From a virus, in IMG/VR virus record IMGVR_UViG_3300037346_000623, positions 1 through 64,000 of that record: 64,000 nt of DNA; one strand, written 5' to 3'. This document shows positions 27,203-34,572 of this stretch, in pieces (position 1 is the stretch's first letter; the number at the start of each line of letters is the position of its first letter). The notes beneath the pieces were generated by a model, which worked only from the letters and a program-made list of their open reading frames with translations, did no database searches and had not been told where the DNA came from. The translations under genes were made by a program, and so were the position numbers.

Positions 27203-27235
27203 AAAGCTTTCCTCTATATATCAAAGGAAAGCTTT
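27203..27235 (-). terminator. Intrinsic terminator with a promoter in its loop
   Basis: A perfect 11-bp stem (AAAGCTTTCCT at 27203-27213, AGGAAAGCTTT at 27225-27235) ends on a T-run towards the minus-strand downstream gene. The 11-base loop contains TATATATC, which is GATATATA on the transcribed strand. Confidence 0.8.
27215..27222 (-). promoter_or_regulatory. Late promoter octamer GATATATA inside terminator loop
   Basis: Minus-strand GATATATA, 16 bases before the GTG at 27198. Transcripts starting here would lack the first arm of the hairpin and escape the terminator. Confidence 0.55.
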
Positions 27236-27253
27236 AAAGTATTTACTAATATT

Positions 27254-27952
27254 CTAGAAGCAAACTTTCTCAAGAACATTCATAACAGTTCTTACGTCTA
27301 TTTCACAATAATCTTTTATTTCCTCATATGCCTGGATATCCCAAAAGTATTTATTAACTTTAGATCCGTCCATATTTTCTTTAGGTGATTTGACATCTAA
27401 AGAACAAGCAAGAAGATCAAGGCTGAGGTATTTTTGCTGAGACCAACTACCAAAGGCAAAAATATCAGATGTATCAATATAAGGTATTTCCCATGGTTTT
27501 TTATCCCACACCTGTAGATTCACCGAAGGGTTTATAGCATTATAAACCATTCTTTTACCTAAACATGGTACATCAAAACCTTTTATGTTATGTCCACATA
27601 GTTTTAGATTTTTTGCCATCGCATTATTGAAAACTTTGTTGCTTTTTTCCAGAATATCAACCTCATCAGTTCCGTAAAAAGATTTAAAAACTTTCTCTCC
27701 GTCACTGAAAGTACCAAATGACACACAAACGACCCTAGAAAATTCAGGTTCTAATGATGCCTTAGCTAGATAAACGTCATCGTCACTCCAATGTGATATT
27801 TCAGGATTAGCACCCCTGTAATAGATAGCTCTTTTTTTCCATAACTCAGCAAGCCTTGGATTTTTTCTTTGTAGTGTAAGAAGATTCTTCTCTGAACAAA
27901 CAGTTTCAACATCGAAGTAAAGAAAATTCTCTATTGTTTCTAATTTAAACAT
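27254..27952 (-). CDS. DnaQ-like 3'-5' exonuclease (DEDDy)
   Basis: The 232-residue protein carries the three exonuclease motifs: ExoI FLYFDVETV (Asp14, Glu16), ExoII CGHNIKGFDVP (around 118-128) and ExoIII DYCEIDVRT near the C-terminus with the Tyr-x3-Asp arrangement of the DEDDy subclass. It resembles free-standing PolB-type proofreading domains (DNA_pol_B_exo2-like). Phage roles include DNA repair or turnover. A TATATTTG box lies 14 bases before its ATG, and no GATATATA is present, so expression before late phase is likely. It is followed by the terminator/promoter element at 27203-27235. Confidence 0.8.
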   Translation of the reverse strand: MFKLETIENFLYFDVETVCSEKNLLTLQRKNPRLAELWKKRAIYYRGANPEISHWSDDDVYLAKASLEPEFSRVVCVSFGTFSDGEKVFKSFYGTDEVDILEKSNKVFNNAMAKNLKLCGHNIKGFDVPCLGKRMVYNAINPSVNLQVWDKKPWEIPYIDTSDIFAFGSWSQQKYLSLDLLACSLDVKSPKENMDGSKVNKYFWDIQAYEEIKDYCEIDVRTVMNVLEKVCF

Positions 27953-27966
27953 AATTATATTTTATG

Positions 27967-27974
27967 CAAATATA
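27967..27974 (-). promoter_or_regulatory. Host-type -7 box TATATTTG
   Basis: TATATTTG on the minus strand, 14 bases before the ATG at 27952, fits the Bacteroidota TAnnTTTG element. No clear TTG -33 box is visible upstream. Confidence 0.45.
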
Positions 27975-27987
27975 ATAAAAAAATTCG

Positions 27988-28023
27988 AATAAATAAAATT
28001 ATTTCTTCGAAATTTTATTTATT
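27988..28023 (-). terminator. Possible AT-only terminator hairpin
   Basis: A perfect 13-bp inverted repeat (AATAAATAAAATT at 27988-28000, AATTTTATTTATT at 28011-28023) spans the stop codon of the UvdE-like gene. It has no GC pairs, so its strength as a terminator is doubtful. Confidence 0.4.
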
Positions 28024-28904
28024 ACAGTCGGAGGAAGACCTCTATGTGATTTTAAATATTCAAGATAACAAAGTTCTCTATCCGGTGAATCTATTATAAC
28101 ATCAATGTCGAGTCCAAAAGTTGGGATTCTCATTGTTAATACACCAGTACAATTAGGTGAAAGAGCTTTACCGTTATTATCAGCGTCGGCTGCTTCTGAA
28201 TGGAAGAAAAAAGGTTTTGTACTTACTCTCCATGTTGAGGCTGCAAGAAACATAGCCTCCCTTATGGATAATCCGCCGTCGTTAAACTGATGTGGTAATA
28301 TTCTAAAACATAACGGTATTCCGGTTTCGTAATAAACACCAGATAATAGATCAGTTATCGAAAAAAGACTGGGCTTCTCGTCATTCATGACTGTTAATCT
28401 TTGCACTGTCGACTTTTTAAGTTTAGCCACCATTAAACAAAATTCCTTCATTGTTTTCTTTCTGTTTCCGTAAGCTGATCCTATTCTTATAACCATCGAA
28501 GGTCCATTCATACCAATTACACCAAGAACATCGGAGAGCTTATTAAGTAGCTTTATAGTTTTTATTCTAATATCCTCAAGTTGGCTACCAAGAAAATAAT
28601 CCTTACCTATAAAGATGATAACTCTCATCGAGTTTTTATTTATCAATGAATTTATATTATTGATTTTTTCGGAGAGAAGCGGATTCTCCTCCTCTATAAA
28701 ACCAGGCTCAAGGAAATCTGGGGTTATATCTAGCTCGCCAAGATTTAAGCAAACTATATTGGATGATATTTTAGAATTTATTATACATAAAGCCAAAATA
28801 AGATCGAGGATATCCTCATATGAGCATATCCTCTTATCTATTGTTATTGATTTCTTGGGAATACCAAGATACGATATATTTGTTTGATTGTGTCCGGATA
28901 TCAT
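27999..28904 (-). CDS. UvdE/UvsE-family TIM-barrel protein with degenerate active site
   Basis: The 301-residue protein follows the UV damage endonuclease family over most of its length: VIRIGSAYGNRKKTMKEF (138-155), RLTVMNDEKPSLFSITDLL, GIPLCFRILPHQF (195-207), EAMFLAASTW, and IDVIIDSPDRE near the end. The metal-binding residues of true UvsE enzymes are mostly replaced: His to Arg140 in the IHxGG strand, Glu to Met173 in the LEND strand, Asp to Arg201 and the first His to Pro204 in the VDxxHH strand. His235 is kept. The fold is probably preserved but incision activity is doubtful. It belongs to the repair block beside the DEDDy exonuclease. Confidence 0.7.
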   Translation of the reverse strand: MISGHNQTNISYLGIPKKSITIDKRICSYEDILDLILALCIINSKISSNIVCLNLGELDITPDFLEPGFIEEENPLLSEKINNINSLINKNSMRVIIFIGKDYFLGSQLEDIRIKTIKLLNKLSDVLGVIGMNGPSMVIRIGSAYGNRKKTMKEFCLMVAKLKKSTVQRLTVMNDEKPSLFSITDLLSGVYYETGIPLCFRILPHQFNDGGLSIREAMFLAASTWRVSTKPFFFHSEAADADNNGKALSPNCTGVLTMRIPTFGLDIDVIIDSPDRELCYLEYLKSHRGLPPTVINKISKK

Positions 28905-28950
28905 CTATAGAGTTTCTTATTTGTACTATAAATGATTGAATTGGTTTCTC

Positions 28951-29430
28951 CTAATTGTTTGTTTCCTGTCCTAATTCACTAGCACTATAGACAGTTTTTG
29001 AATTATACATAGACCCAGGTAGCTCACTTGCTTTGCTTTTCGATATGGTTTCCATATTCCCATGATTACCACCCTCTGCAAATTTTATACAATCTGATTT
29101 TATTTCTATTATCTTTTTGTTTTTCCTACCTTTAATATAGGATTGTATAAAATATCTATACTGTTTATTATCTGGATTTCTAAAGCATCTAACTATAACA
29201 CCTATAACCTTTTTCTTAGAATCGATAGGTTGAGACTCTACAACATCTCCTATTTGAAATTCAGAACCCTTTACTGTTCTATCGATGTTTGGATCCGGAC
29301 CAACTGATACTGAGAGATCATCGAATGGTTTATAGTTAACCTTCATAACACCATTACCACTTCCAAGACCATAGGTATCGCCAAATATTCCGCCATCAAG
29401 ATATTCGTTTATGTTCTTAATATATTTCAT
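28951..29430 (-). CDS. Small protein with SH3/KOW-like segment
   Basis: The 159-residue protein starts MKYIKNINEYLDGGIFGDTY, with an INE site at residues 7-9 like the cargo proteins. The middle (GSEFQIGDVVESQPIDSKKK, then VIGVIVRCF) looks like an SH3-type or KOW barrel. The end is Ser/Asn-rich. It lies 15 bases after the UVR-motif gene and 46 bases before the UvdE-like gene. No function can be assigned. Confidence 0.5.
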   Translation of the reverse strand: MKYIKNINEYLDGGIFGDTYGLGSGNGVMKVNYKPFDDLSVSVGPDPNIDRTVKGSEFQIGDVVESQPIDSKKKVIGVIVRCFRNPDNKQYRYFIQSYIKGRKNKKIIEIKSDCIKFAEGGNHGNMETISKSKASELPGSMYNSKTVYSASELGQETNN

Positions 29431-29444
29431 TTAGAATCATTATT

Positions 29445-29975
29445 TTATTTCTGATTTTTTTGGATATTTATAACATCCCTTATCTTAGCAGCAAGTTCAA
29501 ATTTCTCATCAGAAAGTGCTTTTTTTAACATATTATCAAGGGCATCGGATTCAGTTGTTTCTGTTTCTGTTTGATTTTTTATATTATTGGCTATCAAATA
29601 CATTCTTTGCGGTGAATATATTACCTCCAATGTTGGATCCAGCACAATATCACCAATTATATCATCGCCTTCCATTTCCTCTTTTATCTCATTGAGATAT
29701 TCCTCAGTCCATAACGGATTATCCCAAAATATCATCCAATAACCATATATTAATTCAGGTATATTATTTTCAATAACATATTTAAGAAGGCTCTTTAATT
29801 CATTCCTAAGATCATTTTTAGTAATACCATCAGCAAAAGCTTTTCTCTTAACACCAGGTATAGCAGATACGCCATCGCCAATACCATGTTTAAAACACTT
29901 ATTAACATCAAATATAACATCCCAATCCATTCCGGAGATAACTTTGTCTATGACCTTATCAACTTCATTTTTCAT
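29445..29975 (-). CDS. Protein with C-terminal UVR-type motif
   Basis: The 176-residue protein ends with DNMLKKALSDEKFELAAKIR, which matches the UVR helical hairpin of UvrB/UvrC (hydrophobic-xx-A-x-x-x-x-D/K-F-E-x-A-A-x-x-R-D). That motif mediates protein contacts in nucleotide excision repair and Clp regulators. The N-terminal 120 residues are an unknown helical domain with several Trp (GYWMIFWDNPLWTEEYL). The ATG at 29975 lies only 4 bases after a GATATATA; the in-frame ATG at 29930 is an alternative start. A link to DNA repair is supported by its neighbours. Confidence 0.6.
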   Translation of the reverse strand: MKNEVDKVIDKVISGMDWDVIFDVNKCFKHGIGDGVSAIPGVKRKAFADGITKNDLRNELKSLLKYVIENNIPELIYGYWMIFWDNPLWTEEYLNEIKEEMEGDDIIGDIVLDPTLEVIYSPQRMYLIANNIKNQTETETTESDALDNMLKKALSDEKFELAAKIRDVINIQKNQK

Positions 29976-29979
29976 TCTT

Positions 29980-29987
29980 TATATATC
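29980..29987 (-). promoter_or_regulatory. GATATATA octamer at unusual spacing
   Basis: GATATATA on the minus strand, only 4 bases before the ATG at 29975 and 49 bases before the next in-frame ATG (29930). The spacing does not fit the 19-29 base rule, so it may be chance or may serve the downstream genes. Confidence 0.3.
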
Positions 29988-30409
29988 TATTTTTTTAAGC
30001 CTAACTGGTCCGAAACGTCCAGCATCCAGTCATTATATTTATCGGGATAGAATTCTTTCAACTGGGAAAGATCCCTTCTGGATATCTTATATCTATCACA
30101 AATAAAATTTTCAATTTCGCTGTAATCAGAAACTTTTGTTTTTTTTCCAGTAGTTTCTTTTTTTATTGTCTTTGTGTATATCCAGGTAGGTGGTTTAGAA
30201 AATCTATTAGATAAGGTGTCTCGCCACCAATCAACAACAAAATGCGGGGTTACCCTCATTTTGTTAAATTGATTAGCCTGTACAGGAAATTGTATGGACA
30301 TTATTCTATTAATCATAAAGAAATTGCGGACCTTGTCATTTTTACCTACTGAATCCCAACTTCTTTTATTCTTTGAAAATATATTTTTTATTATATCGAA
30401 GAGTTCCAT
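29987..30409 (-). CDS. Possible clamp-loader small subunit (gp62-like)
   Basis: The 140-residue protein contains VRNFFMINRIMSIQFPVQAN followed by NKMRV and a C-terminal FICDRYKISRRDLSQLKEFY. These resemble, in order and character, the 'FMV-N-x-x-LS-x-FP' helix and the 'L-A-x-RY' helix of T4 gp62, the non-ATPase subunit that joins gp44 to load the sliding clamp. The match is weak by eye and the protein is shorter than T4 gp62 (187). Its position beside RNase H and two genes from gp44 supports the idea. Confidence 0.4.
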   Translation of the reverse strand: MELFDIIKNIFSKNKRSWDSVGKNDKVRNFFMINRIMSIQFPVQANQFNKMRVTPHFVVDWWRDTLSNRFSKPPTWIYTKTIKKETTGKKTKVSDYSEIENFICDRYKISRRDLSQLKEFYPDKYNDWMLDVSDQLGLKK

Positions 30410-30411
30410 TA

Positions 30412-31566
30412 TTATAAGTATGAAAAAGGATCAAATCCCTTTGGTTGATATCCAGTTGTTACCCATTCGCTTCCCTCTAATATTTTTATTCTGTCCAGCG
30501 TAACAATTTTTTTCTGTATCTCAAGACCTCTTATTATTTCCTGAGAAGCACCCTTTATTACAAAGGGAGGTATGACTTTATAATTTAGCCACATGAGAAT
30601 AAGATTTCTTTCGAAGTTATGTGAAACTTTTTTTCTATTATCAGTTGTATCAACATCTTTAGTTGTTCTTAATATTAATCCGCTTATCCAATTAAGGAAT
30701 TCCTGATTTTTAATTAATAAATCAAAAGAAATGCCAAGCCATTCGGTTTCTAGCAAAGCAACATAAACCTTTTTAGCCTTACTATCAGTAAACCTAACTA
30801 ATTTATCCTCACCGTCTTTATTCTTAACAGTATAATCCCAAACACTCGGAACAGAATCTCCGTCATCTCCAATTAGAATCTTATTGAATATAAAAGAATA
30901 GCTATCAATTTCCTCTATCTTCACTTTTTTAAGGAACTCTTTGAATTTATCCTTCTCTGGAGATATCGCCGATGACATGTTAAATATACTCATTCCAACG
31001 GAATCATTTTTATTTAACCATAATTCCTCCCATTTCTGATGAACGGAAAGCATATTCTTCTTTGAATTTGTGTTCCATACAGCAGTCCATGTTTTATCAT
31101 TTTTTCTTGCTAATTGATGCATATCATGATCACCGCTAATTATGATACAATTTTCGCCGTTTAAATTAAAATAATCGGACCAGAACATCAGTAAATCATC
31201 GCCTTCAGCTCCTTCAACTCTCGAAAATATGAATCCCATTTTCTCCAGCTGCTCTCCAAATGCTGACATTAATTCAAAAAATATGGTCCAATCAACAGTT
31301 TCGTCCTTCACTCTTCCCGATTTATATCCACCATTTTCTATCTCAACATCCTTCCTCCAGCTTCTACTATCAGCAGTAAATATCATTCTTCCACCTTGTG
31401 GAAGCATCTTAAGCGAAGAACACAAATCGGTAGAAACTTTCCTTATAAAAGCTGCTTGTTCAGATTTCTCCTTTAAAACCTTTCCTGGATCCATATTTCC
31501 ATACCCAGCAAATACTCCGAAGGTTTTATGGAAATGGTGATTCCCATCAATTGCAATGTTTATCAT
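30412..31566 (-). CDS. rnh: RNase H / 5'-3' exonuclease, T4 Rnh (FEN) type
   Basis: The 384-residue protein has the acidic clusters of flap-type nucleases: NIAIDGNHHFHKTF (Asp7), MIFTADSRSWRKDVE (about Asp66), EGAEGDDLLMFWSDYF (Glu-x-Asp-Asp about 120-126), IIISGDHDMHQL (about 140-148) and ILIGDDGDSVPSV (about 231-241). This matches T4 RNase H, which removes RNA primers during lagging-strand synthesis. The GYKSGR stretch is the helical-arch basic region. It lies 2 bases before the gp62-like gene. It is longer than T4 RNase H (305), owing to a C-terminal extension. Confidence 0.8.
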   Translation of the reverse strand: MINIAIDGNHHFHKTFGVFAGYGNMDPGKVLKEKSEQAAFIRKVSTDLCSSLKMLPQGGRMIFTADSRSWRKDVEIENGGYKSGRVKDETVDWTIFFELMSAFGEQLEKMGFIFSRVEGAEGDDLLMFWSDYFNLNGENCIIISGDHDMHQLARKNDKTWTAVWNTNSKKNMLSVHQKWEELWLNKNDSVGMSIFNMSSAISPEKDKFKEFLKKVKIEEIDSYSFIFNKILIGDDGDSVPSVWDYTVKNKDGEDKLVRFTDSKAKKVYVALLETEWLGISFDLLIKNQEFLNWISGLILRTTKDVDTTDNRKKVSHNFERNLILMWLNYKVIPPFVIKGASQEIIRGLEIQKKIVTLDRIKILEGSEWVTTGYQPKGFDPFSYL

Positions 31567-31662
31567 TTTTTTATATTTTTAATCATGTTTTTCAATAAGT
31601 TATATTATACATACAATAGAATATTTCATATAAATAGGTGGATATAAATGTGAATATCATAT
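31567..31662. other. Intergenic gap, no element identified
   Basis: This 96-base, very AT-rich spacer separates the guanylate kinase and RNase H genes. I see no hairpin with a T-run, no GATATATA and no convincing TAnnTTTG box. It may hold a promoter I cannot recognise. Confidence 0.35.
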
Positions 31663-32184
31663 TTAGTCTAATAATTTTATCCACTCTATCGTTCCATCTA
31701 TAATAAAATTAGGATCAGTTATTCTATGATCAAAATCACTAAAGTTTTCAAAATCATTCTCGTCGGCAGCTAATCTTCTATCCACCTTATCAACATCTTT
31801 TCGTTTAAGTAATCTTTCCCTTCTAATATCAATAGGAGCATCAATATAAACTATAAAAGATTCATCCCTATCTATAGGTTTTAATTTACTTATCCCGCTA
31901 GGAGTCATTATAAACAGATTTGATTTCTTAAATTCATCAATCGATGTCCCGTAGAACCACCCGTTAAACATTACGTATTCATATAGGAGTTTCTTCTCTA
32001 TGAAATGATGTATAGCCGAATCCAAACTTATAAAATGATAATCTATCCCATTAACCTCACTCTCCCTTGGTGGTCTTGTCGTATGTGATACACAATATTT
32101 GAATCCATAATTTTCCATCTGTTGTCTAGCATAATCTTTTCCCGAACCCGCCTTTCCAACAAATATAATTCTCTTATTTCTCAT
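31663..32184 (-). CDS. gmk: Guanylate kinase-like nucleotide kinase
   Basis: The 173-residue protein starts with a Walker A loop (FVGKAGSGKD, 9-17) and has the guanylate-kinase signature SHTTRPPRESEVNGIDYHF (about 33-51), which binds GMP. The later ITYIDAP-type strand (FIVYIDAPIDIRRERL) and the Arg-rich lid fit the fold. The enzyme would phosphorylate (d)GMP to (d)GDP to support phage DNA synthesis. Its ATG overlaps the stop of the clamp-loader gene by one base (TAATG), indicating translational coupling. Confidence 0.85.
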   Translation of the reverse strand: MRNKRIIFVGKAGSGKDYARQQMENYGFKYCVSHTTRPPRESEVNGIDYHFISLDSAIHHFIEKKLLYEYVMFNGWFYGTSIDEFKKSNLFIMTPSGISKLKPIDRDESFIVYIDAPIDIRRERLLKRKDVDKVDRRLAADENDFENFSDFDHRITDPNFIIDGTIEWIKLLD

Positions 32185-33128
32185 TATTCAATAAGTTTTT
32201 GAATCTGAAAAAATAAAGATAGTAACGAAACCATCGGATCAATCACTTGCGTTCTCTGTGCCTGATGTTCAGCAACAAGCACTATCACTGCAGGAATAAT
32301 TTTTGATAAATCAGATTTATTATTTATTATCCAATTTATAAACTCGTCACCTAATGCAGACATGACATCATCGGTTTTACCTTGATATTCGCCAACTAGT
32401 GTCTGATAATTTTTAACAGGGTCCTTAGATGTAACCAGAAGAATATATAAATTTTCATAAGACCAGCCAAATTCCTTAACTCTAGCCGAATCTATATTTT
32501 TAACACCCTCTATCATCCAAGCTTGTATCTTGTTCAGTGCAGCTCTAAAATCAGGGTAATAGCTTCTCTGGAATTCAGATAAAGCTTCATCCTCTATGGT
32601 TACCCCAATTTTACCAAGAATGAAATTTACTCTAGTAGCCCATTCAGCTTTAAGATTCTCGTCCTCTTCGGTGCTTATTGGATTAAAGTCAATAACTTCA
32701 AATCTACTCTGAATAGCATCAGGAACCTTATTTATATAATTGCATGTCGCGATAAACCTTGTATTTGAAGCATATTTTTCAACAGTACCTCTAAGTGCTT
32801 TATAGAATTGGTCAGATGCACCATCAAACTCATCTAATACAACCACTTTCTTCGAGGATTTCCCATCCATAACAGATATAGTCGAACAAAAGTCCGTTAT
32901 TTTGGTTCTAATAGTTTCAACTGAGCTCTCATCAGAAACATTTATGAACAAATGAGGAAATGGTGCTGCTAGTATCTTTGCTAATGTTGTTTTTCCGCAA
33001 CCTGGTGATCCACTAAGTAAAATGTTTTGTCCTAAGCCATTCTCAAAAACTTTGGAAATTCTTGAGGGTAATATCATATGCTCTAGTTTTTTTGGTCTGA
33101 GCTTTTCTGTTAATAATTCTTGTATCAT
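32184..33128 (-). CDS. 44: Sliding-clamp loader ATPase subunit (gp44-like)
   Basis: The 314-residue AAA+ protein has Walker A GSPGCGKT (40-47), Walker B VVVLDEFD (95-102) and sensor 1 RFIATCNYINKVPDAIQSRF with the SRF version of the RFC box. This is the RFC/gp44 family that opens and loads the gp45 sliding clamp onto primed DNA. The length equals T4 gp44 (319). In T4 the clamp also activates late transcription through gp55 and gp33, so this gene links replication to the late promoters described here. It is 9 bases from the ligase gene. Confidence 0.92.
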   Translation of the reverse strand: MIQELLTEKLRPKKLEHMILPSRISKVFENGLGQNILLSGSPGCGKTTLAKILAAPFPHLFINVSDESSVETIRTKITDFCSTISVMDGKSSKKVVVLDEFDGASDQFYKALRGTVEKYASNTRFIATCNYINKVPDAIQSRFEVIDFNPISTEEDENLKAEWATRVNFILGKIGVTIEDEALSEFQRSYYPDFRAALNKIQAWMIEGVKNIDSARVKEFGWSYENLYILLVTSKDPVKNYQTLVGEYQGKTDDVMSALGDEFINWIINNKSDLSKIIPAVIVLVAEHQAQRTQVIDPMVSLLSLFFQIQKLIE

Positions 33129-33137
33129 TTATATTGA

Positions 33138-34475
33138 TTAAAATTTAGTACTTAAATCGTCAGCAGTATCCTTATCGTTTCTTACCTCAATAAATCTAGG
33201 TAAAAATAAAGAACGATTACCGTTCTTATCCTCTATAGTAACGTTATATTGGACTGCAATTATTCTACCTATATGCTGATCCGGGGTTTCACTTAATAAT
33301 TTAAGATCATTGTCAGTAAAACCTGACCCAACCCTAACGTTGAGTGTACCTGATGAATCAGTACATATAAAACCACCGATGTATCCCTCTCTTTTTCCTT
33401 CACCTGGGTACCATCCACTAATAATCAGATCACAATCATTAACTTCTTTAAGTTTTATCCAGGTCTTTGATCTTTTACATTCATAGATGGAATTATTTTT
33501 ACATATAACCCCCTCACCACCGTCAGCAACTATTTTTTTATAAATTTCTGCAACATCAGAGGAGTTATCTAATTCCCACATTCTTGCGAGAATAACTGGG
33601 CTGTTATCAGGAAGAAATGATGTTACCCTCTCCAACGTGGACCTTCTTGTAAGATAATCAAGGACACCTGAACCGTGATTTAGTGTCATAACTTCTTCGA
33701 AATCGAATACATTAAAAAGCATATCCTTATCTATATCCTTAGGAGCAGTTCCTCTTAGTATCTGTGTAACCTTTCCACTAACAGATTTTCTATTAAGATC
33801 CGTTAATTCACCATCAAAAAACCAGTCACCAAGTATTCCTTGTCCACTGTTGATCATTGCAGTTTTTAGTGAGAATGTTATTCCCGAAAGACAGGTTGGA
33901 TCTAATTCATTGAAAGCTCTAGTGAAGTATGTTATTTCTCCAGATTTATATATTGCAATAACTCTAACACCATCATATTTTTCCTCGCAGTATATTTTTT
34001 CCCAATTTTCTATAACCTCATGATCATCAGTAGCTAACATAACAGAAGGATCTGGTACAAGTTCATAACCAAGTGCTTTGTTTATAAGCTTAGCACCAAT
34101 TCCTATATTCATCCTTTTTGTTACAATTTTCATAAGAACAGATCTTAATTCCAGATCTTCCACAGGATCGTTACTAATTTTAGCAGATACTAAATTACAA
34201 GCTCTACTTCTAAGATTATCATTGGCCGCAGAAGCAATTTTAAGCTCCTCTAATAAAGATCTAAAATCTTCCCATAGGTTAGGATTACTTTCCGATAAAA
34301 CCTCATTATACGAAATCTTATGAAGCTTTGTTGTCACGAAAGGATTAAAGCAAACATCAAGTATATACTTAAGCTCATAATCAATATTGGATTTTATTAA
34401 ATTCTGTTTGGATTTCTGGGAGCCGTTTCCTGTTAATAATTCAAGTTCCCTAAGGATTCTTAATTTTTCTATCAT
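33138..34475 (-). CDS. 30: ATP-dependent DNA ligase (gp30-like)
   Basis: The 445-residue protein has ligase motif I EEKYDGVRV with the adenylated Lys at 166, motif III-like FFDGELTDL, motif IV EGVICKN and motif V RSKTWIKLKEVNDCDLI. The N-terminal 150 residues are the usual helical DNA-binding domain and the C-terminus is an OB-fold. It seals nicks in Okazaki fragments and repair. A TACTTTTG box lies 23 bases upstream of its ATG, just behind the terminator of the portal gene, which marks it as the first gene of the replication block. Confidence 0.92.
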   Translation of the reverse strand: MIEKLRILRELELLTGNGSQKSKQNLIKSNIDYELKYILDVCFNPFVTTKLHKISYNEVLSESNPNLWEDFRSLLEELKIASAANDNLRSRACNLVSAKISNDPVEDLELRSVLMKIVTKRMNIGIGAKLINKALGYELVPDPSVMLATDDHEVIENWEKIYCEEKYDGVRVIAIYKSGEITYFTRAFNELDPTCLSGITFSLKTAMINSGQGILGDWFFDGELTDLNRKSVSGKVTQILRGTAPKDIDKDMLFNVFDFEEVMTLNHGSGVLDYLTRRSTLERVTSFLPDNSPVILARMWELDNSSDVAEIYKKIVADGGEGVICKNNSIYECKRSKTWIKLKEVNDCDLIISGWYPGEGKREGYIGGFICTDSSGTLNVRVGSGFTDNDLKLLSETPDQHIGRIIAVQYNVTIEDKNGNRSLFLPRFIEVRNDKDTADDLSTKF

Positions 34476-34498
34476 TCTTAATAATTTTAATTTTCTTA

Positions 34499-34506
34499 CA
34501 AAAGTA
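34499..34506 (-). promoter_or_regulatory. Host-type -7 box TACTTTTG
   Basis: TACTTTTG on the minus strand matches TAnnTTTG of Bacteroidota sigma-A promoters, 23 bases before the ligase ATG (34475). A TTG -33 element is not evident. Confidence 0.45.
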
Positions 34507-34538
34507 AATAAAATATACGTATTAAAAAAATAAAGTCA

Positions 34539-34572
34539 CAAAAAAAAGGAATATTTTCATATTCCTTTTTTT
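34539..34572 (-). terminator. Intrinsic terminator after portal gene
   Basis: Stem AGGAATAT (34547-34554) with ATATTCCT (34559-34566), 4-base loop, flanked by A and T runs. The T-run/A-run overlaps the stop codon of the second portal gene at 34571. Confidence 0.8.
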
